Assembly: GCA_025934255.1 (NCBI GenBank)
Contig: JAICYJ010000033.1
Span: forward strand, 1 to 33,621
DNA length: 33,621 nt
Direction of reading: 5' to 3'
From: Thermoleophilia bacterium
GTDB lineage: Bacteria; Actinomycetota; Thermoleophilia; Gaiellales; JAICJC01
The position numbers and the translations under genes are program-made. Shown one piece after another: positions 6,774 to 13,989 of the stretch. Position 1 is the stretch's first letter. Every line of letters starts with the position of its first letter. The notes below the pieces were generated by a model that saw nothing but the letters and a program-made list of their open reading frames with translations, ran no database searches and was not told the origin of the DNA.

Positions 6774-8531
6774 ACCGGTCTCGGCCGGCGCCACCGGTAA
6801 GCGCAGCTGGAACCGCGCGCCCTGCCCCGGCTCGCTCTGCATCCGCAGCTCTCCGCCCGCCACCCGCACCCGCTCGGCGCTGGTGTCCAGCCCCAGGTGC
6901 ATTCGCATCAGGTCGCGGTCGAGCGCGCGGTCGAGGTCGAAGCCGACACCGTCGTCCCACACGTCGAACACCAGCTCGCCGTCCTGCACCGCGCCGGTCA
7001 CTCGCAGCTCCGATGCCTGCGAGTGCTTTCTGGCATTGATGATCAGCTCACGGATCGTCCGGTAGACCAGCGCCTCCGTCGTATCCGACTGCCGTGGCAC
7101 CTTGATCTCGACCCTGTGGCTGCTCCACGGCCCCTCCGCTGCCAGCTCCTCGATCGCCGCCGCCAGGCCTTCCCGCTGCAGCACCTGCGGCCGCAGCTCG
7201 AACATCAGCCGGCGGGTGCGGTCGAGCGCGCCGGCCAGCATCGACTCCAGCTCGGCCACGCGCGGGTCGCCGTCGCCCAGCCTGCGCACCTGCATCAGCA
7301 TCGCCGTCATCACCTGCACCGTGTCGTCGTGCAGCTCAGCCGAGATCCGCGTCTGCTCCGCCTCCGCCGCCGTCACCAGCGCCTCCAGCGCCTCGCGCCG
7401 CCGCTGCTCCGCCACGCGCTGGTCGGTCACGTCCACGATCACGCCCTGCAGCGCCAGGCGCGCGCCGTGTCCGTCACGCAGGTCGCGCGCGATCATGTGC
7501 ACGTGCCGGGTGCGCCGGTCGGCGTTTCGCATCCGCAGCTGGATGTCGTAGCGATCGGTCTCACCGCGGTACAGGCGCCCGCCGGCCCGCTCCATCAGCG
7601 GCCGGTCGTCCTCGACCACGAACTCCTGACGCGCCTCCGCGCTCATGCCGACCAGCTGCTCCGGCGTCACCCCCAGGATCGACTCGATCTGCGGGCTGAT
7701 GTACGTGAGCACACCCTCCGCGTCGGTCACGAACGTGGCCACCGGCAGCTGCTCGACCAGCGTCTGGTAGCGAAGCCGCTGCTGGGCCAGCCCCTCCGCC
7801 GCCCGCATCTCGGCGCTCACGTCGAACGCCAGCGCCTGCACCAGCCCGTCGGTGCCCGGCAGCCTCGCCGAAACCGTCCGCAGCCAGCGCGTGCGGCCAT
7901 CCGGCCGGATCCAGCGGAACTCGGCCGACCGCGTCCGCCCGAACCGCGGCAGCCCACCCTGCTCCGGGTAGTCGTCCGGATGCACGCGGCTGCGAAACTC
8001 GTCCAGCCCGCCCGGGCGCGTCCAGTAGGCCGGCGGCATGCCCGTGATCCGCTCCACCTGCGGGTTCACGAACAGCGCCTCGTCGGTGTTCATGTCCAGC
8101 ACGGCCACGATCGCGGGCAGTCCCTCCACCATGTCGTGGTAACGGTTCTCGGTCACGTCCAGCCAGAACCCGATCCGCGTATACGGCGCGTCCGGCACCA
8201 CCACGCTGTGGTGCCGCACCCAACGGATGCGGTCGTCGTCGCCGCGGATCCGGTAGACGGCGTCGAACACCTCGCCCCGCTCGGCGGCAGCATCCGCCCG
8301 GGCGCGGTGCTCGGCCAGCGTCCGCTCGTCCAGGAACTCCCCGAGCACGTCCAGCGCATTCGGCGCCAGCCAGCGCCAGGCCGACACGCCCGTCACCCGC
8401 TCGGCCTGGGGGCTGACGTAGCTCATCCGCCGCTCGGCGACGGCCGCCTGATCCCGCAGGAAGACCGCCCCCGGCATCGTGTCAACCAGATGCTGGAAAC
8501 TCGCCGGCTGCTCCCCTTCGCCGCCGCTCAT
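6771..8531 (-). CDS. PAS-PAS-PAS sensor histidine kinase (HisKA_3/NarL-type)
   Basis: This 586-residue kinase has no transmembrane segment, so it is probably a cytoplasmic sensor. Three PAS domains span about 11-128, 132-240 and 252-370. Each contains the YVSPQAERVTG / FVNPQVERITG / YISPQIESILG type motif, and the later two are followed by clear PAC-like strands. The dimerisation/phosphoacceptor region has ELHDDTVQ with His401 as the likely phosphorylated residue, typical of the HisKA_3 family. The ATPase domain has an N box (ELIINARKHS), a G1 box (VWDDGVGFD) and a G2-like HLGL. These kinases usually pair with LuxR-type response regulators, and none is encoded in the neighbourhood. Start: ATG with TAGCAT 6 bases upstream. 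Confidence 0.9.
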   Translation of the reverse strand: MSGGEGEQPASFQHLVDTMPGAVFLRDQAAVAERRMSYVSPQAERVTGVSAWRWLAPNALDVLGEFLDERTLAEHRARADAAAERGEVFDAVYRIRGDDDRIRWVRHHSVVVPDAPYTRIGFWLDVTENRYHDMVEGLPAIVAVLDMNTDEALFVNPQVERITGMPPAYWTRPGGLDEFRSRVHPDDYPEQGGLPRFGRTRSAEFRWIRPDGRTRWLRTVSARLPGTDGLVQALAFDVSAEMRAAEGLAQQRLRYQTLVEQLPVATFVTDAEGVLTYISPQIESILGVTPEQLVGMSAEARQEFVVEDDRPLMERAGGRLYRGETDRYDIQLRMRNADRRTRHVHMIARDLRDGHGARLALQGVIVDVTDQRVAEQRRREALEALVTAAEAEQTRISAELHDDTVQVMTAMLMQVRRLGDGDPRVAELESMLAGALDRTRRLMFELRPQVLQREGLAAAIEELAAEGPWSSHRVEIKVPRQSDTTEALVYRTIRELIINARKHSQASELRVTGAVQDGELVFDVWDDGVGFDLDRALDRDLMRMHLGLDTSAERVRVAGGELRMQSEPGQGARFQLRLPVAPAETG

Positions 8532-8537
8532 CGCCGC

Positions 8538-8543
8538 ATGCTA
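8538..8543 (-). promoter_or_regulatory. Leaderless-type -10 (TAGCAT), histidine kinase
   Basis: TAGCAT on the reverse strand, six bases (GCGGCG) before the ATG at 8531. There is no ribosome-binding site, so a leaderless mRNA is inferred. Confidence 0.5.
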
Positions 8544-8559
8544 CGCGGTCGGGCAATGA

Positions 8560-9000
8560 TCAGGCGGCTTCGGCCAGGCGCTCCTCGACGTGCGCCTTCA
8601 GCCGTGCCAGCGCGTCTGCCACCGACTTGTGCAGGACCGGGATGATCAGCGGCTTCATGAACCGGTAACGGCCGTGCGGCTGCGCCTGCAACCGCAGGCT
8701 CACCCGCGTGCCCGACCCCGACGGCTCCAGCAGGTACATACCGTCGATCGTGCACTCCTTGCAATCGACGCTGCTGAACCCGACCCGCCGGCCGTCCGCC
8801 CCTGCCTCGACCTCGAGCACCGCCGAGTGCTCGGAGCCCAGCACGTGCATGCGCAGCCGGTAGCTGCCGCTGACGCCGTCACCGCCATCGCTAATCCGGG
8901 TGACGGCGATCTCCGGGTCCAGCCAGTCCAGCGCACAGGCGGCGTCGTAGACGGTGTCCGGCGAAGCGGCGATCGAGGTGCTGTCAACGTGCTCGAGCAT
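8560..9000 (-). CDS. SRPBCC (START-like) family protein
   Basis: This 146-residue protein has the pattern of the SRPBCC/polyketide-cyclase fold: an N-terminal strand with STSIAASPDTVYDAACALDWL, alternating beta strands (YRLRMHV, AVLEVEAG, TRVSLRLQAQ) and a long C-terminal helix (LHKSVADALARLKAHVEERL). Such proteins bind hydrophobic ligands in a helix-grip cavity, and many in Actinobacteria are of unknown substrate. The start ATG at 9000 has no TAnnnT at the 6-7 base spacing. The gene ends 28 bases before the histidine kinase start in the same direction, so cotranscription is possible, although the kinase has its own promoter-like hexamer. Confidence 0.75.
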   Translation of the reverse strand: MLEHVDSTSIAASPDTVYDAACALDWLDPEIAVTRISDGGDGVSGSYRLRMHVLGSEHSAVLEVEAGADGRRVGFSSVDCKECTIDGMYLLEPSGSGTRVSLRLQAQPHGRYRFMKPLIIPVLHKSVADALARLKAHVEERLAEAA

Positions 9001-9205
9001 GAGAAATCATCGACCGATTCGCTGCCGGTCCTGAGACCCCTTCCCCGCTCGAGGGTGCCTCAATCCCAGATGGTTGATTCCATATCCACGCGCGCCTGAT
9101 CGCTCAAAATGTCGTGGAACTTCCCGCGGTTGGTGGGCTGCGACCGGGAACCTGCGCATCGCGGCGTCCTCGGTCGGGCTGCGAACGAATCTCAGAGACA
9201 GGACA

Positions 9206-9739
9206 CTAGAGGAACGAGCCGCAGGCACTGAACACGCTGCCGGCCGCACCGCGGGTGTTCTGACGCAGCCCGATCAGGCCGACCCGGCTATACGGCCGCT
9301 GGCCGCCGCCCTGGTCGAACCAGCTCAGGGCGGCGGTGTAGGCGGTCAGGCTGTGCACGTAGATGCGAAGCGCGCGCTCGCAGGCGCCTCCGGCCGGAAA
9401 CAGCACGCGGGCGTTCGACACGGCAGCGTCGACCCGCAGGTGCAGGCCGTTCACGACCCGGCCGATGCAGCCGCCCAGGCGATTCGGATCCTTGACCGAT
9501 CGCCGGCAATGGTCGATGCGGCCGCCGAACGTCTCCGCCGCCTGCTCCGCGTCCACGTCGGCCCGCGCCCACAGGGCAAGGGCGTGGTGGCTGAGGCTGG
9601 ACGGCACGAACTCGCCGGGATCGGTCGGCTGCAGCGGCTGCTCGACCTGCGCCGGCGCGCCGCCCGCCGCCAGCAACACCGCCACGCCCGCCAGGGCGAC
9701 GGTCACCGCCACCAGGCTCTGGGCACGGCGTCCGATCAT
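9206..9739 (-). CDS. Putative secreted protein, function unknown
   Basis: This 177-residue protein has a typical export signal at the N-terminus (MIGRRAQSLVAVTVALAGVAVLLAAGGAPAQ spans about 1-31, with probable cleavage after APA). The mature part is helical, with four cysteines (DHCRRS, GGCIGR, GACERA and SACGSFL at the very C-terminus) that could form two disulfides. I do not recognise a family. It starts 6 bases after the stop of the gene at 9746-10075, so the two are almost certainly cotranscribed. Confidence 0.65.
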   Translation of the reverse strand: MIGRRAQSLVAVTVALAGVAVLLAAGGAPAQVEQPLQPTDPGEFVPSSLSHHALALWARADVDAEQAAETFGGRIDHCRRSVKDPNRLGGCIGRVVNGLHLRVDAAVSNARVLFPAGGACERALRIYVHSLTAYTAALSWFDQGGGQRPYSRVGLIGLRQNTRGAAGSVFSACGSFL

Positions 9740-9745
9740 CGCCGG

Positions 9746-10075
9746 TCAGGCTTTGATGCCGTGCACCGGCCGGCCCAGCGCTCGCCACTGCCACAGGGTG
9801 ATCGTGGGCAGCGAGTCCTCGTAGCGCACGATCTTGGGGTTGCGGCCGACCTGGGCGGCGCGGGCCGCGTGGTCGATCAGGTCGTCGCGCTCCGGCGTGA
9901 CCACGACGTGGTGGCAGGCCGTGATGTAGTCGAACACGTCTCCGCACGCCGGACATGGCCAGGGATCGGTGCGGATCGCGTACCAGTCGCCGTCACCGGT
10001 GTCGGCGTGGTCGCCCGAAAGCAGGTCGGCGAGCTCGTCGACCTCGTAGACGCTGGGAGCTTCGGGAACGCTCAT
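9746..10075 (-). CDS. Small hypothetical protein with a possible zinc site
   Basis: This 109-residue acidic protein has a CPACGDVF motif followed 14 residues later by CHHVVV. Together these could coordinate a metal ion such as zinc. The remainder (TPERDDLIDHAARAAQVGRNPKIVRYED) looks soluble. I do not know the family. The start is supported by TACCCT 7 bases upstream of the ATG. It lies 31 bases downstream of argS on the same strand and immediately upstream of the secreted protein at 9206-9739. Confidence 0.65.
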   Translation of the reverse strand: MSVPEAPSVYEVDELADLLSGDHADTGDGDWYAIRTDPWPCPACGDVFDYITACHHVVVTPERDDLIDHAARAAQVGRNPKIVRYEDSLPTITLWQWRALGRPVHGIKA

Positions 10076-10082
10076 GGGCGTC

Positions 10083-10088
10083 AGGGTA
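10083..10088 (-). promoter_or_regulatory. Leaderless-type -10 (TACCCT)
   Basis: TACCCT followed by 7 bases and the ATG at 10075. It lies in the 31-base gap after argS. Confidence 0.5.
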
Positions 10089-10106
10089 GCAGCGCCCCGC
10101 GGGCCT

Positions 10107-11690
10107 CTACATGTGCTCCGGCGCGTCCACGCCGATCAGGTCGAGCGCGGTCCCCAGCACCTGCTTGGTGGCCTCGCACAGCGCCAGCCGGCTGGCCTGG
10201 ATGTCGGGCGCTTCGCCGATCACGCGGCACTGGCCGTAGAACTGGTGGAACTCCTTGGCCGTGTCCTGCATGTAGCTGACCACGCGGTGCGGCCCACGCC
10301 ACTCGGCCGCCTCGGCCACCATGTCCGGGAACTCGGCCAGCGACTTGACCAGCGCCGCCTCGGCCGGCTCAGGCACCCACGAGGCGGCGGGCCGTGCGCC
10401 CTCCGCCGCGTCGCCGGCGTTCCGCAGCACCGCGGCGATCCGGGCGTGCGCGTACTGGCAGTAGTAGACCGGGTTCTCGGCGTTCTGCTGGACGAGCAGG
10501 TCGAGGTCGAGGTCGATGGTCTGGTCGTGGGATCGCTGCACCAGCACGAACCGGGCGGCATCGACGCCGACCGCGTCCATCAGGTCGTCCAGCGTCACCA
10601 CCAGCCCCGCCCGCTTCGACATCCGGCCCTCGGTCAGGTGCACCAGCTGGTAGAGCTGGACGTCGACGCGATCGGGGTCGTATCCGAGCGCCGCGGCGGT
10701 CGCCTTCAGGCGCCGAATGTAGCCGTGGTGGTCGGCGCCCAGCACGTAGACGGCGGTGTCGAAGCCGCGCTCCATCTTGGAGACCATGTAGGCGATGTCG
10801 CCGGCCAGGTAGCCGGGCTCGCCGTTGGAGCGCACGATCACGCGGCCCTTGTCGTCGCCCAGCTCCGAGGAGCGCAGCCACAGCGCGCCGTCCTGCTCGT
10901 AGGTGTGGCCGGCCGCGCGCACCCGCTCGATCGCGCGCTCGACCGACCCGTCCTCGTACAGCGACCGCTCCAGGAACCAGGAGTCGAAGTGCACGCGGAA
11001 CCGGTCCAGCGTGGCCCGGATCTGCGCCATCATCAGCTCGCTGCCGGCCCGCGTCCACTCCTCCAGCGGCGCGTCCGGGTCGAGCCCCAGCTCGGCCGCG
11101 ATCGCGGCCACGTACTCGCCCTGGTAGCCGTCCTCCGGCACCTCCTCGCCCCGGCCGCGGGCGCGCAGCGACTCGCCGAACAGATCGACCTGGCGGCCCG
11201 CGTCGTTGAAGTAGTACTCGCGCTCGACGTCGTGTCCGGCAAACGAGAACAGCCGCGCCAGCGAGTCGCCGTAGGCGGCGTTGCGTGCGCTGCCAACGGT
11301 CACGGGGCCGGTCGGGTTGCCGCTCACGAACTCAACCTGGAGACGCTGCGGACGTGCGGCCGCGCCGGCGCCGAAGCGCACGCCCTCGTCCAGCACGCGC
11401 TCGACGACGTGGCCGTACCAGCCCGGCTGCAGCCGCAGGTTGATGAATCCCGGGCCGGCGATCTCGGCGCCCTCGATCCAGGGCGACTGCAGCTGCTCCA
11501 CGATCCGCTCGGCGATCTGGCGCGGCGCCGCCTTCATCGGCTTGGCCAGCGCCAGCGCCACCGCGCTGGCGTAGTCGCCGTGCGAGGCGTCGGCCGGGCG
11601 GTCGAGCCGCACCGGCTCGCCGTCGCCGCCGGCCGCGGACACCGCCGCCTGCAGGGGCTCGGCCAGCTCGCTGAGAACGCTACCGCTCAT
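10107..11690 (-). CDS. argS: Arginyl-tRNA synthetase with a variant HIGH motif
   Basis: The 527-residue protein charges tRNA-Arg with arginine in the cytoplasm. The class I ArgRS layout is complete: an N-terminal additional domain (ASHGDYASAVALALAK), the Rossmann catalytic core (FVSGNPTGPVTVGSARNAAYGD, then GADHHGYI), a KMSKS-equivalent RMSKRAG at 356-362 and a C-terminal helical anticodon-binding domain ending VLGTALDLIGVDAPEHM. The HVGH normally found after NPTGP is replaced by TVGS (131-134), so both signature histidines are missing. The rest looks intact, so this is probably a working lineage variant. The ATG at 11690 is favoured over the longer frame because TACGAT sits 6 bases upstream and the family N-terminus begins there. 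It diverges from the DUF3467 gene with only 25 bases between starts. Confidence 0.95.
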   Translation of the reverse strand: MSGSVLSELAEPLQAAVSAAGGDGEPVRLDRPADASHGDYASAVALALAKPMKAAPRQIAERIVEQLQSPWIEGAEIAGPGFINLRLQPGWYGHVVERVLDEGVRFGAGAAARPQRLQVEFVSGNPTGPVTVGSARNAAYGDSLARLFSFAGHDVEREYYFNDAGRQVDLFGESLRARGRGEEVPEDGYQGEYVAAIAAELGLDPDAPLEEWTRAGSELMMAQIRATLDRFRVHFDSWFLERSLYEDGSVERAIERVRAAGHTYEQDGALWLRSSELGDDKGRVIVRSNGEPGYLAGDIAYMVSKMERGFDTAVYVLGADHHGYIRRLKATAAALGYDPDRVDVQLYQLVHLTEGRMSKRAGLVVTLDDLMDAVGVDAARFVLVQRSHDQTIDLDLDLLVQQNAENPVYYCQYAHARIAAVLRNAGDAAEGARPAASWVPEPAEAALVKSLAEFPDMVAEAAEWRGPHRVVSYMQDTAKEFHQFYGQCRVIGEAPDIQASRLALCEATKQVLGTALDLIGVDAPEHM

Positions 11691-11696
11691 GGAACC

Positions 11697-11702
11697 ATCG
11701 TA
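11697..11702 (-). promoter_or_regulatory. Leaderless-type -10 (TACGAT), argS
   Basis: TACGAT on the reverse strand, six bases (GGTTCC) before the argS ATG. It lies one base from the oppositely directed hexamer at 11704-11709. Confidence 0.5.
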
Positions 11703-11703
11703 G

Positions 11704-11709
11704 TAGGGT
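11704..11709 (+). promoter_or_regulatory. Leaderless-type -10 (TAGGGT), DUF3467 gene
   Basis: TAGGGT followed by GGCGCG and the ATG at 11716. Its -35 region would lie inside the argS coding sequence. Confidence 0.5.
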
Positions 11710-11715
11710 GGCGCG

Positions 11716-12048
11716 ATGGAAGACGCCCCAGGCGAACGGCACCTGAACATCCACTTCACGCCGGAGATCATGGCCGGCGTCTACGCCAACTTCGCCAACG
11801 TCAGCCACTCGCCCTACGAGTTCACGATCACCTTCGCCCGGGTCGACCACGAGGTCGAGGAGGAGGAGGTGCCGGGCGTCGTCGTGGCCCGCGTCAACCT
11901 GTCACCGCGCTTCATGCAGGAGCTGATCGAGGCGATGGAGGATAACTACTCCAAGTGGCGCACCCGCGAGGGCATCAAGAACCTGCCCGAGTTCGACGGC
12001 GAGAGCGACGACGACTACGGCGCCGAGGAAGAGGACGGCGAGGAGTAG
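11716..12048 (+). CDS. DUF3467 domain protein
   Basis: This 110-residue acidic protein matches the DUF3467 pattern: an N-terminal IHFTPEIMAGVYANFANVSHSP, a FTITFARVD strand, an ARVNLSPRFMQELIEAMEDNYSKW helix and an acidic tail (ESDDDYGAEEEDGEE). The family is widespread in bacteria and its function is unknown. It is usually a single small domain, so this is full length. The gene diverges from argS and overlaps the 3' end of the convergent M48 peptidase gene by 34 bases. Confidence 0.85.
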   Translation: MEDAPGERHLNIHFTPEIMAGVYANFANVSHSPYEFTITFARVDHEVEEEEVPGVVVARVNLSPRFMQELIEAMEDNYSKWRTREGIKNLPEFDGESDDDYGAEEEDGEE

Positions 12049-13214
12049 CCGCGGGCGACCGCGATCCGATCCATCACCGGCGGATGGTCGAACAGCGCCC
12101 ACACGATCCACCGTGGCGGCGCCGGGTTGGAGAGGTTCGTGATCGCCAGCCGCCGCTGCAGCGCCGCCATCCCGGCCGGGTCGTGCGTGGCCCGCAGGCC
12201 CGCCCAGTCGGCCTCGGCCTCGATCCGGCGTGAGATCAGGTTCTCGACCGGCAGCAGCACGATCGAGGCGGTCAGGGCGCAGGCCAGGATCACCGGCACC
12301 GAGGAGGCCTCCAGCAGCCGTCCCCGGCAGAGCCGGGAGGCCGCAGCCAGCACCAGCAGGATCGCGGGCACCCCGATCACCCCGAACCAGAGCACGCCCT
12401 TGAGCGTGTGCATGCGCTGCACGTGGCCGAGCTCGTGTGCCAGCAACGCCCGCAGCTGGGCCGGCGGGGCATGTAGGGCGGTGTCGTCGACGACCACGCG
12501 CACGGTCGGCCCCAGCCCATCCACCTCGGCGTTCTCGCCGGTGGTGCGAGACGAGGCATCGGCTACCCGGATCGAGGCGAGGTGCACGCCCATCGTGTGC
12601 TCGAGCGCCGCCGCCTGCGCGGCGACCGCCGCCGGCAGCGGCCGCGTCGACATGAACAACGGGTCGATCAGCACCGGCTGCACCAGGGTGAAGACCGCGA
12701 CCGCGACCCAGGCCGCGACGGCGACGCCGGCCGGCCCGAACAGCCGGTAGGCGATCCGACCCAGCCCGTACACCACGGCCACGGCCACCGCCTGGACGGC
12801 GCAGGCCAGCAGCGCGTCGCGCGCCCAGCCGACGTTGCTCTGCAGGTCGAGGCCGACGTCCACCGCACGGCGGTGCGCCCAGAAGTCGAACGGCAGCGCG
12901 GCGGCCGAGATCGCGAACGCGCCGGCCGCAGCCGCCAGGATCGCCGGCATGCGGGCCGCCAGCGGGCGCGCCCACAGCGCCAGCAGCCAGGCCACGAGCA
13001 GCTGCGCGGCCAGCGCCGCCAGCGTGATCGCGTAGCCGAGGTTGCGGTAGTCCTGAGCGCGGTGGATCTGCGACGGGCTGAAGGCAGACGTGGCCGGCGG
13101 CACCGGTGAGGGGCCGGGCAGCACGGCCGACGTCCACAGCCACACGCTCAGCGCGATCAGCAGCAGGGCGGGCAGAAGGATGCGGCGCACGGCGTCGGTA
13201 GAGTACCGACGCAT
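12015..13214 (-). CDS. M48 family metallopeptidase (Ste24/HtpX-like membrane protease)
   Basis: From the ATG at 13214 this is 399 residues. An N-terminal transmembrane segment (RILLPALLLIALSVWLW) is followed by further membrane helices at about 60-85, 92-108, 135-150 and 163-180. The zinc-protease motif HELGH is at 260-264, and a downstream conserved EAEADWAGL supplies the third ligand region. SRTTGENAEVDGLGPTVRVVVDDT resembles the strand before the active site in CAAX-protease-like M48 proteins. The family cleaves membrane or prenylated proteins, and the substrate here is unknown. A GGGGAGAGGGG purine tract ~9 bases upstream can serve as ribosome site. The start codon shares the palindromic CATG with an opposite short frame. 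The 3' end overlaps the DUF3467 gene by 34 bases. Confidence 0.88.
   Translation of the reverse strand: MRRYSTDAVRRILLPALLLIALSVWLWTSAVLPGPSPVPPATSAFSPSQIHRAQDYRNLGYAITLAALAAQLLVAWLLALWARPLAARMPAILAAAAGAFAISAAALPFDFWAHRRAVDVGLDLQSNVGWARDALLACAVQAVAVAVVYGLGRIAYRLFGPAGVAVAAWVAVAVFTLVQPVLIDPLFMSTRPLPAAVAAQAAALEHTMGVHLASIRVADASSRTTGENAEVDGLGPTVRVVVDDTALHAPPAQLRALLAHELGHVQRMHTLKGVLWFGVIGVPAILLVLAAASRLCRGRLLEASSVPVILACALTASIVLLPVENLISRRIEAEADWAGLRATHDPAGMAALQRRLAITNLSNPAPPRWIVWALFDHPPVMDRIAVARGYSSPSSSSAP
13199..13204 (+). promoter_or_regulatory. Possible -10 (TAGAGT) for the metallophosphoesterase transcript
   Basis: TAGAGT lies inside the start of the divergent M48 gene, 8 bases before an ATG at 13213 that opens a 14-codon frame leading to the metallophosphoesterase gene. 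Confidence 0.35.
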
Positions 13215-13257
13215 GCCGGTCGACCCCTCTCCCCCGACGCGGCACCCGGTTCCATGA
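13213..13257 (+). CDS. Possible 14-residue leader peptide
   Basis: The frame reads MPVDPSPPTRHPVP and ends in a TGA that overlaps the ATG of the metallophosphoesterase gene (ATGA at 13254-13257). Five of its 14 residues are proline. A -10-like TAGAGT sits 8 bases upstream, so a near-leaderless mRNA could start with this frame. The main gene lacks a ribosome site of its own, which makes coupling attractive. It is too short to judge as coding on composition. Confidence 0.3.
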   Translation: MPVDPSPPTRHPVP

Positions 13258-13982
13258 AAGCGGTCATTCTCTCCGACGTCCACGGCAACCTGCCGGCGCT
13301 CGAGGCGGTGCTGGAGGCTGCCGAGCAGGAGGGCGCCGAGGAGCTGTGGTGCCTGGGCGATCTGGTCGGCTACAACGCTGACCCCGAGGCATGCACCGGC
13401 GCGCTGATCGAGGTGTCCGACGTCTGCCTGGCCGGCAACCACGACCTGGTCGTGAACGGCACCGTCGACATCAGCGTGTTCGCGCACGATGCCGCGGTGG
13501 CGGCGCGCTGGTCAAAGGAGACGCTCAGCGCCGGGGCGCTCGAGCAGCTGCGGGCGCTGCAGCCGAGCGGCGAGCGAGCGGGCGTCGAGCTGCACCACGC
13601 GAGCCCGCGCGACCCCGTCTGGGAGTACGTGATCGACCAGCGCACGGCACAGAGCTGCCTGGAGGTGATGACCCGGGACATCTGCCTGATCGGCCACAGC
13701 CACGTGCCGCTGGCGTACTCGCCCGGCCGCGGCGGCCGCGCCAACGGCGGTTACTCGGAGCCGGGCACGCGCGCGCTGGACGGTGGCCGCTGGCTGCTGA
13801 ACCCGGGCTCGGTGGGCCAGCCGCGGGACAGCGATCCCCGCGCCGCGTACATGGTGCTCGACCTGGACGCGGCCACGGCCACCTGGCGGCGGGTGGCCTA
13901 CAACATCGAGCGCGCGCAGCGCGCGATCACGGACGCGGGGCTGCCGGCGAGCCTCGCGTGGAGGCTGGGCGAGGGCAGGTAG
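13254..13982 (+). CDS. Metallophosphoesterase family protein
   Basis: This 242-residue protein belongs to the calcineurin-like phosphoesterase superfamily, close to YfcE/ApaH-like enzymes. The metal-binding blocks are in order: SDVHGNLPALEAVL (7-20), CLGDLVGYN, GNHD, and a C-terminal GHSHVPLAY with GRWLLNPGSVGQPRD. This dinuclear-metal layout is typical of phosphodiesterases, and the substrate cannot be told from sequence. There is no Shine-Dalgarno before the ATG (upstream is CCCGGTTCC). The start instead overlaps the stop of a 14-codon frame as ATGA. It ends 7 bases before the stop of the convergent sigma factor gene. Confidence 0.9.
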   Translation: MKAVILSDVHGNLPALEAVLEAAEQEGAEELWCLGDLVGYNADPEACTGALIEVSDVCLAGNHDLVVNGTVDISVFAHDAAVAARWSKETLSAGALEQLRALQPSGERAGVELHHASPRDPVWEYVIDQRTAQSCLEVMTRDICLIGHSHVPLAYSPGRGGRANGGYSEPGTRALDGGRWLLNPGSVGQPRDSDPRAAYMVLDLDAATATWRRVAYNIERAQRAITDAGLPASLAWRLGEGR

Positions 13983-13989
13983 CCCGTGC

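Noticed and set aside
6897..8645. 582-codon open frame on the plus strand opposite the histidine kinase
   Set aside because: The translation is rich in Arg, His, Pro and Gln with no domain, while the reverse strand encodes a full PAS/kinase protein. It is a GC-rich antisense shadow.
10074..11945. 623-codon open frame opposite argS
   Set aside because: Low-complexity Arg/His/Val-rich translation without family features. argS on the other strand is unambiguous.
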